DNA of 64,000 nucleotides, taken from assembly GCA_031002005.1 (NCBI GenBank), contig JARYHS010013630.1, forward strand, positions 237,591,539 through 237,655,538, written 5' to 3'. The stretch comes from Vandiemenella viatica (Eukaryota > Arthropoda > Insecta > Orthoptera > Morabidae). The notes under the pieces were generated by a model. It made no database searches, had not been told where the DNA came from, and was given only the letters and a program-made list of their open reading frames with translations. The position numbers were made by a program, and so were the translations under genes. The first letter of the stretch is position 1. Each line of letters opens with the position of its first letter. Shown here piece by piece: positions 1-10,892 of the stretch.

Positions 1-488
1 GAAAACTGTACGGAGTTCCAGACGCCACTGCATCAATCCACGGCTTCACAACACTCGAAATAACGTTCAAAAAAACTTCTTTTGTCACAGTTTCCTTGTT
101 TTTAAAAAAAATGTGGGGGCATGACATGACCCTCGCTCGACACAACACTTAGCACGTGAACACTGGCAGGAAATTTTGTTCTGGCAACAATAGGGATATC
201 CTGTGGATCATGTGCAAGCCGAATCATTTCAAATGCTGAGCGCCCAGCGCGAAGACCTTCGACAATCGCGGCTCTTTTATCATACTCCGCACTTCCCTTC
301 AACATCATGGCCATTTTGAGGTTACCACTGTTTACTAGAAACGTTAGACACTGCAGAGCGCCAAACACGATCTCTGGCGGAAGAAAAATGTGGCGGGAAA
401 TCTTAAATATAAAATTGTCCGGATTTTGGTGACACACCCTGTATATGATTGCGTAGACTTCCGAGGTCATTGCCTGTATTCTCTTCAC
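1..488 (-). pseudogene. mariner-type transposase fragment, internally deleted
   Basis: Minus-strand reading from 488 down to 102 gives 128 codons. One part (KRAAIVEGLRAGRS) resembles the N-terminal helix-turn-helix of insect mariner-superfamily transposases. It is followed after few residues by TKFPASVHVL and VVSSEGHVMPPHFF, which in intact proteins lie far downstream, near the catalytic core. The region with the first catalytic aspartate is therefore missing. At the T run near 102-110 (minus-strand A run) the frame breaks. Beyond it, in another frame, 1-100 still encodes recognisable family sequence (ETVTKEVFLNV, VVKPWID) that runs off the window edge. So this is a deleted, frameshifted copy that cannot make an active enzyme. 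The superfamily is fairly clear to me; the exact lineage is not. Confidence 0.65.
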
Positions 489-1454
489 TATCGTGGTTCT
501 CCGGGTGGAACAGCGTCAGTTTATTAAATCCAACGTTTCAGACATTTTGCTGTGGCTTTAATCACAGCCATAGCAAGATGAATGAAAAGTTAGGATTCAG
601 TAAATCAAGGAGGCTCCATCCTGAAAACCAAGAGAATACGTTCTTCATACAAATCCACAGTTTTCATCCGATTTCGATGAAAGTTTGCACACTTGTCCTT
701 TGAAACAAGCAGAAATATACTGTCTACATTTGGTTGAAAAATTTTCTATATAAATAATACATGTTGTCTTATAATTTCGAAAAATTACTGACGGCGATAA
801 ACAGACGCGTAGTATGTGTAAGTCTCTGTACTGCTTTTCCGTATAGCTGTATGGTAGCTAATTGGTTAAAACGCTTGCTTACTGCTGTTTGGATCGTGGT
901 CTGAGGTTAAAATCTCCGTGCAGACAAAGATTTTTAAAAATTGTTTTTTATTGTAAGAGTCACGCCTGGACCGTCGGTTATTCGGATTGAATGTTAAACA
1001 GTAGATATCACAAATTTAGGGGTTCAATGCGAGACAAATCGTAGGTAGTCTTGCAATTCAGTAGGTGTACCCGTTTTTACGTTATAATGATCCCTCAGGG
1101 GTTGTTCGCAGTCAGTGTGTGTGTGTAACCTGCAGTAATAATACTATAATTGCGGGATTAAGTTTCTGTCTTTTTGTTACGTTTTGACGACTAAATGGCT
1201 ATACCGATATTATATTGATGGAATTTGACAAGAAAATCTGTAGGAAAGGCACAGGACATTTTTTTTGCGGTATGATTAACAGTTTTAGTCACGAAATTTT
1301 GAGAACTTATCGAATGGTGACAGAAATATGTTGGAAACTGATTCTCTTCAAGAGACAGGTTCGACGGTAGAATGATGTAGTGAATAGCTTTCGTGTCATA
1401 TTATGCCAACTCGGTGTTGTTTAGGACCCATCTTTCGTTACCAACAACTTTCTA
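489..1454. other. non-coding stretch, probably old repeat
   Basis: No convincing gene. The segment at about 660-715 resembles the non-coding body of dispersed insect repeats. At 845-915 there is a degenerate tRNA-like pair of Pol III boxes: an A-box-like tagctaattggttaaaac and a B-box-like aggttaaaatctc. With the Helitron-like end at 1513 this may be one non-autonomous element, but I see no 5' boundary. Confidence 0.3.
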
Positions 1455-1513
1455 TATTCAATTCTGGCAAAGAAATTCTTAATCCACGCGTACGAAGTCG
1501 CGGGTATCAGCTA
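1455..1513 (+). repeat. Helitron-like 3' terminus
   Basis: The segment ends gaagtcgcgggtatcagctag followed by T (last 20 bases of a conserved arthropod-type repeat end). A GC-rich subterminal stretch and final CTAG before T fit the CTRR|T rule for Helitron 3' ends. A related end (ccagctaa before T) is at about 56616. No hairpin was verified and no matching 5' TC end was found. Confidence 0.35.
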
Positions 1514-2174
1514 GTATTATATACTTGGTTGTTACTGAAATGGCAGATTGAAGACAGTACGGCAAGGTGTCCTTTACCCCTGTCTTCGAAATACCTTTCT
1601 GATTGCATCTAATTGTTGCAGCTGTAGAAATGATTAGTTGTAAATTCTGTTGCTGAATTGCTATTAAGTATAGGTAAACGAGGTTTTTTTCCTCGACGGG
1701 AATAACTAGGACCACGTGGCACCGACTTCCTGGCTGGTGTTATTCACGAGATGTGGGAAATGCCTTGTGTCCTGCCCGAATTCAAACCAGGCTTGTTAGA
1801 TCCGGCGTACTGAACCTATGGGAGGGACGTATGTGTTGCCATCTGCCTGTGAAACGTGTAATTTTCATTGTTCTGTATGATAAGAGTATTTTTTCTGGTA
1901 CGCGAAGACCAGGACTCCCACACTATCTCCCCGATCCAATGTTCGACGCTTTAACGCACTGGTGGGTTAAACAAGTATTATTATTTGCAAATGGACCCTA
2001 TCGGACCAAGCAAAGCATTGATTCTAATTATGGCTTGTAATTAAAAATTTGTCCAATATTTTCGCTGGGTACTTACAACAAGGGATTGTCCATTCCTGGA
2101 GCAATGGAAGAGTTTAAGTATCGCCATTTGTCTGCGATTCGTATAACTTATGTTTTCTATGAGATGTATATTTT
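1514..2174. other. no gene seen; flank of dispersed repeat
   Basis: Short open frames only. The part from 1756 to about 1870 has low-copy-repeat texture and may belong with the dispersed repeat that follows, but I cannot prove it from this window alone. Confidence 0.3.
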
Positions 2175-2350
2175 TTGGAAATGTGTCGTTTATGAGGCGG
2201 AGATTGGGGTCGATCCGACCATTCACCTAGGTGACTGCGAAAAACCACCTAACAATCTGCAGTCAGGTCGGCCGGTACGAGGGGTCCTGTTGCACCTCTC
2301 CGATCCATTAAGACGGCGCCCGAACGCACGCAGCCACTCTGCGGGTCCAG
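2175..2350 (+). repeat. dispersed repeat, copy A
   Basis: Shares ttatgaggcgga and attcacctaggtgactgcga, then a run like aaacc, in the same order and spacing with 27836-28010. Both copies end in a GC-rich tail containing gcgcccgaa. It looks like one interspersed repeat family, possibly tRNA-related, with no coding content. Confidence 0.6.
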
Positions 2351-2569
2351 TAAATTACTTTTAATATATCTGTCGTAACGAACATTTTTTTTCCATATTA
2401 CTGGTTCCTCTTCTACCAATATTATACTGTAAGTCATTACGATGCTTACCAGCCCAAGGGCACGTCGCCAGTAGCTCTGAGACGCTGAGGGGGAGATGAT
2501 TGATGGGGTGGTTACACAGCTTAGCGAACCAGAGTGTTATGAAAGGATTCTCAGACAGGTTCTTCTGTA

Positions 2570-2771
2570 AAACCATGTGGTAACGCTGCGGACTCGCATT
2601 CGGAAGGACGTGGGTTGGAATTCCCGTTCGGCCATCCAGATTTTTCATCATAGTTTCCGAAATCACTGCAGGCGAATGCCGGTATGGTTCCTTTCTTCAA
2701 GATTCTTGCCACCAGTCCTTTCCCACGTCTGATGACATAGACGTTAACGAGGCGTAAAGCCGTAAGCAAAA
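2570..2771 (+). mobile_element. tRNA-derived SINE, copy 1
   Basis: The head has a degenerate box B (gggttggaattcc). The body has the family marks 'cggccatccagattt', 'aaatcactgcaggcgaatgc' and 'tggttcctt', and the 3' end reads gaggcgtaaagccgtaagc before an A run. The same order of motifs is found in seven other places in the left half of this window. Confidence 0.75.
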
Positions 2772-4376
2772 AACTTATTTTTATCTTTGATCAAATTAAA
2801 TTTTGCTCTCCTTCCATCATAAGTACACAATAATTTTTGTTCTTCAGGATAGTGTAGAAAGAAACAGTAGGTTTTCTGACTAAGCTTCACGGCTGAGCAA
2901 GATTACTACAACTTGCTTGAAAAATTGAAACAGCTTTAGAGAAGTAGATTAATTGATATTATTAATTCGACACACAGTTATATATGGGGAGATGATCGCG
3001 GGATTGTGGGCAGAGCAGTTATCGGTGTTTTTAAAAAAATTGACTATTTCGACAATTACTGCCACATATCAGTTTTTGATCAAGTCTTTTGATGACCCTG
3101 ATGACTAACTTTAAACACAAATAGCTGTCTGCAACACGAACTAAAACTATATGCTGTTGCTAAAATTAAGTACTAGTCGTCTAACGATGGCGACTTTAGA
3201 GTCCACTGTGTGTGTAAGATTCAGTATTTCCGTAATGTATACCTATTCCGACCTACACACATTTCAGTCTACCGTGGAGTCTCGGATTACTAACTTTGAC
3301 CCACATTTAGACTAGCTGATTATTTACTCCATTCCGTCCAAATGCCTTAATCTAAAGATCATCTGGCCAAACATGTTGTAATACGGCAGTTAGCTCTCTC
3401 TCTCTATTACCAATATGCAAAATACGTCGTTGACAGGAAAACATAGTCTCTTCGATAACTTTGGTCCCTTCACACATTAAATTATCTGAAGCGCGCATTG
3501 CGGTAATACTAGTAATTATTGCAGTATTTATGAGTTTTCCACTCAATTAGTGTAGAACAATTAGCTACCAACAATTATCAGACAGCGTCTGAAGAATTGT
3601 GTAAATTATTAGCATTTCCATACCAATTGGGATAACAGCGTGTTTTGAAGGAGAAAGGCCCGGTCTCGTCTCGAACACATGCCAGCTGAAGCTGAATTTT
3701 GTTTTTAATAACGTATAATCACCCCAAAATGATAGGTATTGTTTTTAATTGTAGGAATGTTGAGCACAGTTCTGAAAGATATATCACTTGATTTATTTCG
3801 CACAGTCCCTATAAATCAACATTTAGACACTCTTACTGCCTTTTAACAAACTCCTAATACAGTTTAAATTCATGTTGTGGCTCCCTTAACTTGGAGCCCA
3901 GACACGCGTCATACGTTCTTTACAGACCGTACACTGTGTTCGCTCAGCTGTTGCTGGTCTCAGCCAAAGATTCTAACAATGCTAGCTAACGATAATAAAC
4001 TTACGCTGCTATACAAAACTACGGCTTGTGGATCCCTACAAGTTACAAAACAATTTTACAAATATTTTTACCATAATTAATAACACTTATAATCAACAAA
4101 AAAAATGTAATGATAATAATAATAAAAATCTTTGGGGTTTATGAAACCACGAAGCAAGTGAAACTTTTTTAAGCATTTAACTGAAAATTTCGGAAAATTA
4201 TTCGATTAGGGTATTAAAATTGCGTTCTTAATCTTAAATTAATAATTGGAAAATGGGAAATGATAATGGGAAATCAATAGTAAACAAGATATCCAACCAT
4301 AAATTTTAATTTCGATCTATGTATTGGAGTATGGAATACATAATAAATACAATCGCACGAATAAGTGAGAATGTAA
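2772..4376. other. no feature recognised
   Basis: AT-rich unique-looking DNA. Open frames are short and lack domains, codon bias or splice context. I see no repeat family that recurs in the window. Confidence 0.4.
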
Positions 4377-4473
4377 ATGCTAAACGGTCAACTGATGCGA
4401 GCTATGGGCGCCACCATATTGGCATTGGCTGTTCTGCCGAGCGCCTTTCATATTAGCCCCACTCCGCAGCAGT

Positions 4474-4960
4474 CTGTAATGCGACATGCGATAGATGGAC
4501 GAAGAAATAACACTTCCTGTTTTCGGAAGAGAAGATTAGAAAGCACCCGTCAGTTGCCTATTACCTTGCTTCAGATCAACTGTAGTCGACGCCAGACAGA
4601 TCTCAACTGACTAGGAGGAACTTCGAACCTATCGCATCTGATCACTCGGCCTTAACGACCACGGCTTAATAGACAGTATAAACTAATGGTTTTCGGTAAA
4701 AGTATAGCTCATTTACATACAATTTAAGCACTTTTTTTAATCCCCGATTTCTCTTAAGCGGAGACCCACCAGGCAGAACTGCTTTGGGGCGAGAAACCAG
4801 AGGTGACGTGCTAATAACCAGACTTCTTCGTTCTGCAATTGCGATTTCCACACTGAAAACCTCCCCTTGTGAGTGTTAACGGACATGAGGCCTCCGCACT
4901 AGGTCACGTCATACCTGCGCGCATGCACCTGGCCGGCTGTAATGCGACATGCGATAGATG
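4474..4960 (+). repeat. 24-bp direct repeat pair, 463 bp apart
   Basis: A 24-base word beginning ctgtaatgcgacatgcga occurs identically at 4474-4497 and 4937-4960. Between them, at about 4610-4670 on the minus strand, is a tRNA-like segment (box A near tggtcgttaaggc, box B ggttcgaagttcc). Exact repeats flanking a Pol III-type head suggest an insertion or a segmental duplication. The repeat is too long for an ordinary SINE target duplication. Confidence 0.5.
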
Positions 4961-5084
4961 AACGGAAAATTTTGAGGCGATAGAATAAAAGTTTCACTTT
5001 AATAAATATGATTAGAGGGATGTGTGATTGTCACATACTAATCCTTTTTTCGCTTTGATTGAACACCTAAGCGGCTGAATTAAA

Positions 5085-5500
5085 CTAGTGTGCTGCTGTC
5101 TTTGAGAGGGGAGATGTCGACAGCCGCTCCCGACTGCCTGTGCGCATTATTCAAACCGCGTCCGGGCTGATCGCGCAGGAGGCCCGCCCATCCGTTGTAG
5201 CGTCTGCAACAACAGCGGTCCCCGAGCTTTGAGGGGGCGGGGAAGGAGGAAAGGTCGGCGAGCCGTCTTATCGCTTCTATTTGCGGGATTACTGGCTTGC
5301 CCCGCCGAAATGAAGACGGATGATGATGGAAAGGAGCAGGCGGGAGGAGCAGCCGCCCCCGTGTGGCTAAAAGGAAAATCTGTGTGTGCTGCGTGCGCGG
5401 CGGGCGGTCGGGAAGCCAGGCGCGAGGCACCGCCTCCCCTAACAGGCCGACCCTCACGCGTTAAACCAAATCCAATTCCCAAACTCCACACGACCAGCTA
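5085..5500. other. CpG-rich island
   Basis: A sharply GC- and CpG-rich block in AT-rich surroundings (for example gagggggcggggaagg, ctgcgtgcgcggcgggcgg). Long overlapping open frames on both strands here result from few stop codons in GC-rich sequence; none has a recognisable domain. It could be a promoter, a 5' untranslated exon or a regulatory element. No TATA box or splice donor convincingly defines a transcript. Confidence 0.45.
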
Positions 5501-6224
5501 AGTTGTCGTAAAAGTTTCTCGCCTTCGATCGGAACCTGCCGACCACCTCACATCCCTGTCTGTACGTAAGGAGCATCTTGAGGACAGCTTTGTCACTTCG
5601 CCATAAATGTTTGTTACTCGCTTAAGTTAATATTTCAAGTAATAAGGTAAATGTGACACCGTTTTAAAAATACAATGATAACATTAATTTCAATTGTTGA
5701 ATATGCTATCATTCAGTAACCACCTTATACAATTTTATGTTATACTTACGTTGTATAGCTTCCTTATTTCTTTGGTTTTGAAACCTTTCTATTTGCCTAC
5801 AAGGTCTAGCACTGTACCTCCGCATCTGCATCCACATCCACATCCGCATCAGCAAAGATGACTTCTGTTACAACCCTACTGAGGTGGTCGTTGAGGGAGG
5901 GAGGGAGGGAAGGTGTGGATTGGTACCCGAATAGAATACACGGTTTTAATTAAACGTTTGCATTGTATTTGTTAGTCTCAAGACGAATCCCACCTTCTTT
6001 GTAACTCACTTCCAACCATTTATACAATGAGTTGGTGATAACAGTTTTCTTAAAAGAATGAAAGCACTTCGAATCTCTTGTTTCACTGATACAAACACAT
6101 GCTGACATCACCTTCTGATATCACAGAAATTTAAACCATCGTAGTTTTATCCTTCGCTTTCTGGCTCTCTTAAAGGGAAAGACTAGGTACCGAGGAAAGT
6201 GGTGAAAAGTGTTTGGCAAATGAG
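5501..6224. other. no gene; short G/A-rich microsatellite
   Basis: Unique-looking sequence. A short imperfect (GGGA)n run lies at about 5896-5913 and a cat/ccg-rich imperfect run (catctgcatccacatccaca) at about 5821-5850. Confidence 0.35.
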
Positions 6225-6480
6225 ACCGCCGAGATGCTTGCTTCTGCCGAAAGCGAAAGAAGTGGCGCACTCTTGGCTCGGAGGAGCGTAGGGAGCGAAG
6301 TGCCAGAATTACGGGCGCGTTAACGCGATTACGAGCTGAGCCGCGGCAAACACTCGACTCTATCGTCTTAATGGGATTCGAAGCGGCGCCGGAGAATTGT
6401 TCGGCTGGCTGCCACTAACGAGGCACTGCCTGCAACGCGGCGAGGCAGCGTCTCTAGGCTTACAACAGCCACGGAGCCAC
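6225..6480. other. CpG-rich stretch
   Basis: CpG-dense segment (gggcgcgttaacgcgattac; gaagcggcgccgg) with no domain-bearing frame on either strand. Candidate regulatory or transcript 5' region; nothing more specific can be said. Confidence 0.35.
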
Positions 6481-8153
6481 AACGCGAAACACTCGGCAAA
6501 CACAATGGAGACACTGGGTCTAGAACAACAGATTATCAGCAGATAACTATCATTGAAAGAAAAATTGCAACATCGATTATTCCCCTTTTTATTTATGTAA
6601 CAGAAAGTATTACACAGAGGAAGCTTTTTAAAATCCAATGAAAGGAGACAGTATTATGAATAATAACACTGGCACAAAAATTACAATCTTAAGCTCATCC
6701 CTAGCCCTGTCCTATTATTTATTTGTTTCTCATATGGATATCTCCATATCATTGACAAAATGAATACATATATAATCACAATTATAACAGCTACAGGGTG
6801 ACGAGAAGGGAGTCTACCCATTCGATCGATTATACCTCCAATAGTAGCGCGGGGAGCAGACAGACCAGCCACTAACGCCTGTTGGAACAATTTTGCACGA
6901 TGTGCTCAACCGCCTGTTCCACGCGGCAGTCTCAATAAGGCTACGGTTACACTGCAAGTGAATTCGCGTGAACGATCTTTCGCGCGAAGTCGCCCAAATA
7001 AACAAACCCATACAAACAAAGGCAGCTGGTTACAGTAAAAGCGCATTGGTCGCGCGAATCGCTTGTTGTCGCTAGAAGTTCAAACTGGTTTGTTTTTGTC
7101 GCGCGAATGGATAGATTCCTTGTAGGCTGAGGCAAATGCTGTAGACTCCGTATAGTTGCAAAAGGTTTTATTTCACGCGAATCCTTCGTTGACTATTTCA
7201 GTTATATTTAAATGTTATTATGGAGTGAAAAACTGATATGCTTGGTGTTTGACAGAACACTATTGTGGATTTTCAGATGGTGAAATACATTGCCTAAAGT
7301 TACACTGCCTAGTTATTTCTGCCTCTATTGCAGGTTTTCTCATCTACACATACACCTATAAAATTTCCCAGGCAACGACGAACCCCCTCAAAAACAATGT
7401 GTGTGTTTTTTTTTGTTTTTTTTAAATAAGGATTTTATTTTTCCAATTGTAATACACTGAGATGTTATTAATGAATGTGATTGATGGGCTTGTTTTTTCA
7501 GCAGGTTTTCACATGTTCATTCTCTATTCACCATTGTGCGTTTTGCACTTTCGAGCCAGCCAGTCAACCACCATAACGTGAAACATGTCACGAACCCCCT
7601 ATCATCAACTTGCGAAGCCCTAGAGGTTTGCATATTCCACTCCTGCGCTACTGTATTCAATATATATAAATATGTGTCAAAGCATAACATTCATAAAACT
7701 TCATAGTTCGGTTCTTTAATTCTCACTCAAATGGTGATTCAAGAATATATCACTAACCAAGAAATGTCTCTTTCTCTATTCAAATTGAAACAGTTTCATA
7801 TATGGGTTTTCAGCTAAATAAAATTCTTCTTCAATATCCATATTCTTAAATTTTCACCAGTTGAGTCTGATCTACTAATAAATTTAACTAGACTACTAAA
7901 TACAATCGCTTTCAATCGCATGAAAAGTGAAATAAGGCTGGTCGTCCACTGCAAGCGTATTTAAGCGACTAACAACTCAAGCAACTATAGCCGACTTTGA
8001 GTGGGGTGACAGGGAGCGACTGAGGGCGTCCACTATAGCCGACTGAGTCGCTCGACTGTGATTGTTGCAGCAGTTCTCGACCGCGTCTCTTGCGGCTAAC
8101 AGTTGTGCTAGTGATTTCGTGCGAATATTTTAAGACTTTCAAAATTTTGTGAA

Positions 8154-8264
8154 ATGAATGCAGAGATTCTTTTGGAAAGTCCCTGCCTGACGACGCATCG
8201 TAGAAATCGTTCGTGTTGGATTAATTCAATGTTAGAAAAACGGAATTCATTAGGAGAATTCCAC
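8154..8264 (+). pseudogene. Harbinger transposase N-terminal fragment
   Basis: After ATG at 8154 the frame reads through RRNRSCWINSMLEKR and LGEFH. This matches the start of Harbinger/HARBI1-type transposases, where a basic run, a conserved W, R and the GE(F/Y)H motif precede the DDE nuclease. The frame is cut immediately after this motif by a SINE at about 8266, and no DDE domain follows in any frame. The position, just inside the left end of the 7936-10179 element, is where its transposase should start. Recognition rests on about 30 residues, so confidence is moderate. Confidence 0.55.
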
Positions 8265-8265
8265 C

Positions 8266-8412
8266 TACAAATCCTCGTCCGACCATCCGAATCACTCCAG
8301 GCAAATGCCGAGATGGTTCATTCAAAAGGACATCCGGATATCTTCCCGTTCCTTACCCCCACTAATTTCCCGCCTCTAATGACCTCGACGTCGACGAGGC
8401 GAAAAGCCAGAA
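8266..8412 (+). mobile_element. SINE, copy 2 (5'-truncated)
   Basis: Shares 'aatcactccaggcaaatgcc', 'cctctaatgacctcgacg' and 'gacgaggcgaaaagcc' with the other copies but lacks the tRNA head. Inserted directly after the Harbinger N-terminal codons, so it postdates that element. Confidence 0.7.
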
Positions 8413-8839
8413 ACAAATAATGATAATAATTTAGTTTTGCATGATCTTTATAGGTCTATTTACATAAAGTAATCATAATAATTTCTTAAACTTTTTTAAC
8501 TAAACTAAAATAGAAACAAAACTTTACATTCATTACCAAATACTTAAAAGGTTTAAAAAATTTTTCCTGGGGTTGTCGTCGGGTTCAGGTGGTTATTAAT
8601 CTATTGTTCAGGGCATCAGAGATGGAATTGGAGTGTTTCATTGAGCGATGAAATGGAAAAGGTGCGTTTGGAGATGTTGGAGGTGAGTCCTCATCGGTGA
8701 AAACTTGCTCAGTTTATTCCAAACTGCCAGTTCCCTATGAAGAGGAACGTTCTTCAAAACTAGGAGTTCACTGCAAAAACTCAATATTACTATCTCCCTA
8801 AGCGGCACTGATAATAATTGTAATTTTTCTCTCTCGATT

Positions 8840-9395
8840 TCAAGAAAATGTGTGTCAGAAATCGAGTGCCAGCTTGTACTCATGGTCATATTTTTCCTTC
8901 CATGCACTATTCCTAATTCTTCGGTCAATATCCTTCCAAGTCCCATCACTTACGGCCTGTACATTCCCAGCACTCTCTTCAGCCTCCTCCTTACCTCCAA
9001 TGACCCCCAACCCAGCTCCTTTATCACATCAATTACTGACTGGGTCTTGCGGTAATTTACACAAACAAATTTAGCTGTTCTCCTTTGCACTTTATCCAAC
9101 TCCTGTATTTGATACCCAAAATTTGGCTCCCAAACTACACCACCATATTCAAGCAACGGTCTGCTAATGTTTTGCAATCCAATTCTCTATTTTCTTTGGT
9201 GCATTCTCTCATCATCCTCTTCAGCAAATGAAGGATTTTGTAACCCTTTCCTACTACCTGCCAGTGTGTTCTGCCCAGTTGAGTTTATTGTCAAACATTA
9301 TGCCAAGTTATTTACACTTCAAGCTATCAACAAACAATTTTGTCCCATCTTATAATCATAAAGAACCTTTAGCTACTTATCTGTGTACGTAATAT
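8840..9395 (-). mobile_element. LINE (CR1/Jockey-like) RT C-terminal fragment
   Basis: Minus strand from about 9395 down encodes LGIMFDNKLNW, then RPLLEYGGVVWEP, VQRRTAKFV and IKELGWGSLEVRRR, and after a frame change SAWKEKYDHEYKL. This is the block C-terminal to the reverse transcriptase fingers and palm in CR1/Jockey-type non-LTR elements. Copies of the same family lie at 42690-46510, 57790-60950 and 62880-64000. The copy is 5'-truncated and frameshifted, and sits inside the inner Harbinger element. Confidence 0.75.
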
Positions 9396-10302
9396 GTTTG
9401 CAGTCTTCTACGCTGTGATAGCATGCATGAAAAGTTAATTAAACCACAAGTATGAGAGTACAGTTACATAATGACACAGCATCAGGCAATTTGCGACTGA
9501 ACTTGTTAAAATAGATTAAGATTGGATTGCGATAGATGCGAAAGGAATGATTACATCAAGTCGTGAACTCTGTAATCTTGTCGGGAATACTTTCTAAAGA
9601 ATACACATATTCTTTCAAGAAATACAAATTTTATAGATATTTTTTATCAGGTGTGCTTGATGTATTGAGCATACTTTATATGTGTAATTTAAATGTAATT
9701 GTAGAGTAATCGTAAATATCGCAATCTAAAGTGTAAGTATATAGGATATAAATTTTAAAGTACCTATGATAGTAAACTTGTCAAGATCTTTACTACCCAT
9801 TTCTTGTGCAACTTTTTTCCCACAGTTTCCGCTGAATATCACGTGAGTAGTACCGCTTGTCTCTCATATATCACATTTCTCATTTATGGCACTGATTAAT
9901 TTCTCACTGCCTATATTGATAGGTAAAACGAACAAAAACGGCGGTATAAGCGAAAAGAAAGGTGGAGCGTAGAATACGTAACGGCTGCTACAAGCGATTA
10001 ATCTAACTCCGGTAGGTTCAGTCGCTCGTCGCCTGTCGTCGGCTACAATCGGTATCTCAAGATCGCTTGCAGTGGACGCCGTTCAGGAACGTTCCGTGTG
10101 TTGGGATCAGTCGCATCAACACCCGCGACTACGCGACACCTGTCAGTCGCTCAAATACGCTTGCAGTGGACGACTGGCCTTGGACACTTCTTCGGCGACT
10201 TTGTTTGCGCGAATACGCTTGCACTGTAACCGCTGCTTCTTCGCGCGACTTCGCTCGATGGATAGTTCGTGCGAATTCGCTTGTAGTGTAACCGTAGCCT
10301 AA

Positions 10303-10884
10303 GGGTCATCCTGTAAGCCCTAGCGGTTCAACGTTGTGCGGCACAGGACCATGGCATTTTCTGAAGCTGTTTTATTGGCAGGTCAGTACCCGTTAGTCCT
10401 ACATAGGTGTCCATTATGTAGCAAGTTTTCTGCCACTATCACCTCCATTCCATAACGTAGTTAAAAAGCTGGGACAGCAGGGCGATCAGAACACCAGATG
10501 GTTTTCTTGATTTAAGGCGTGCTAGTGGAAAGTTCTGCAGGATAGTCCATAGAGGCATTTCTGGCCGGTCTTTATCCTTTTGCCACTGATGGACTGAAAC
10601 TGCTTGGCGTTTCTAATTCGGGGGACAGATATTTGAAATGACTGGAAGGCAAGGCAAGGGGGTGGATCACTGTACAACACTCACAATCTCCATAGCAGCA
10701 TTTAGATGGATGATGCACTGAACATCCGTACTGGGGCGCAACATTTGGCAGCAGAATATATAAGGCCAAGGTCGCTCCCACGAGTTTGCCCTCCTAGGAG
10801 GTGCCTGCCGGTTTCATCACTAGATGATCTCCGGGCTTGATTTTTACAACAATATTAGTCAGACGCTTGCGGTACATTCTTATT
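10303..10884. other. no gene recognised
   Basis: Moderately GC-rich flank of the Harbinger element. Short open frames on the minus strand (10572-10781) have no recognisable domain. Confidence 0.35.
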
Positions 10885-10892
10885 GATGAGTC

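Larger units (their letters stand above)
7936..10179. mobile_element. PIF/Harbinger-type DNA transposon (inner)
   Basis: Ends ggctggtcgtccactgcaag (left) and, on the opposite strand, ggccagtcgtccactgcaag (right) are inverted repeats of about 36 bp with few mismatches. Left flank is TAA; right flank is TTG, so the 3-bp duplication is not conserved. More copies of the gtccact word occur just inside both ends (about 8028 and 10068), as expected for subterminal transposase-binding motifs. It carries a Harbinger protein N-terminus at 8154, then a SINE and a LINE fragment. The ends share 'cactgcaag' with the outer element, so the two families are probably related. Confidence 0.7.
6939..10299. mobile_element. 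PIF/Harbinger-type DNA transposon (outer)
   Basis: Left end ggctacggttacactgcaag and right end, on the opposite strand, ggctacggttacactacaag form terminal inverted repeats that stay similar for roughly 50 bp. They are directly flanked by TAA at 6936-6938 and TAA at 10300-10302, the 3-bp target duplication typical of PIF/Harbinger elements. The first 1 kb inside (about 7000-7930) has no recognisable coding region. The rest is occupied by a second TIR element at 7936-10179. Either the outer copy is a non-autonomous element that was hit by another, or the nested ends represent a composite element. Confidence 0.75.

Noticed and set aside
4610..4670. Functional tRNA gene on the minus strand
   Set aside because: A and B boxes are recognisable but the acceptor arms do not pair into a cloverleaf by eye; more likely a SINE head.
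5080..5501. Frames of 90-125 codons on both strands
   Set aside because: Overlapping open frames on both strands in a CpG-rich block; alanine/arginine/proline-rich with no domain. Composition explains them.
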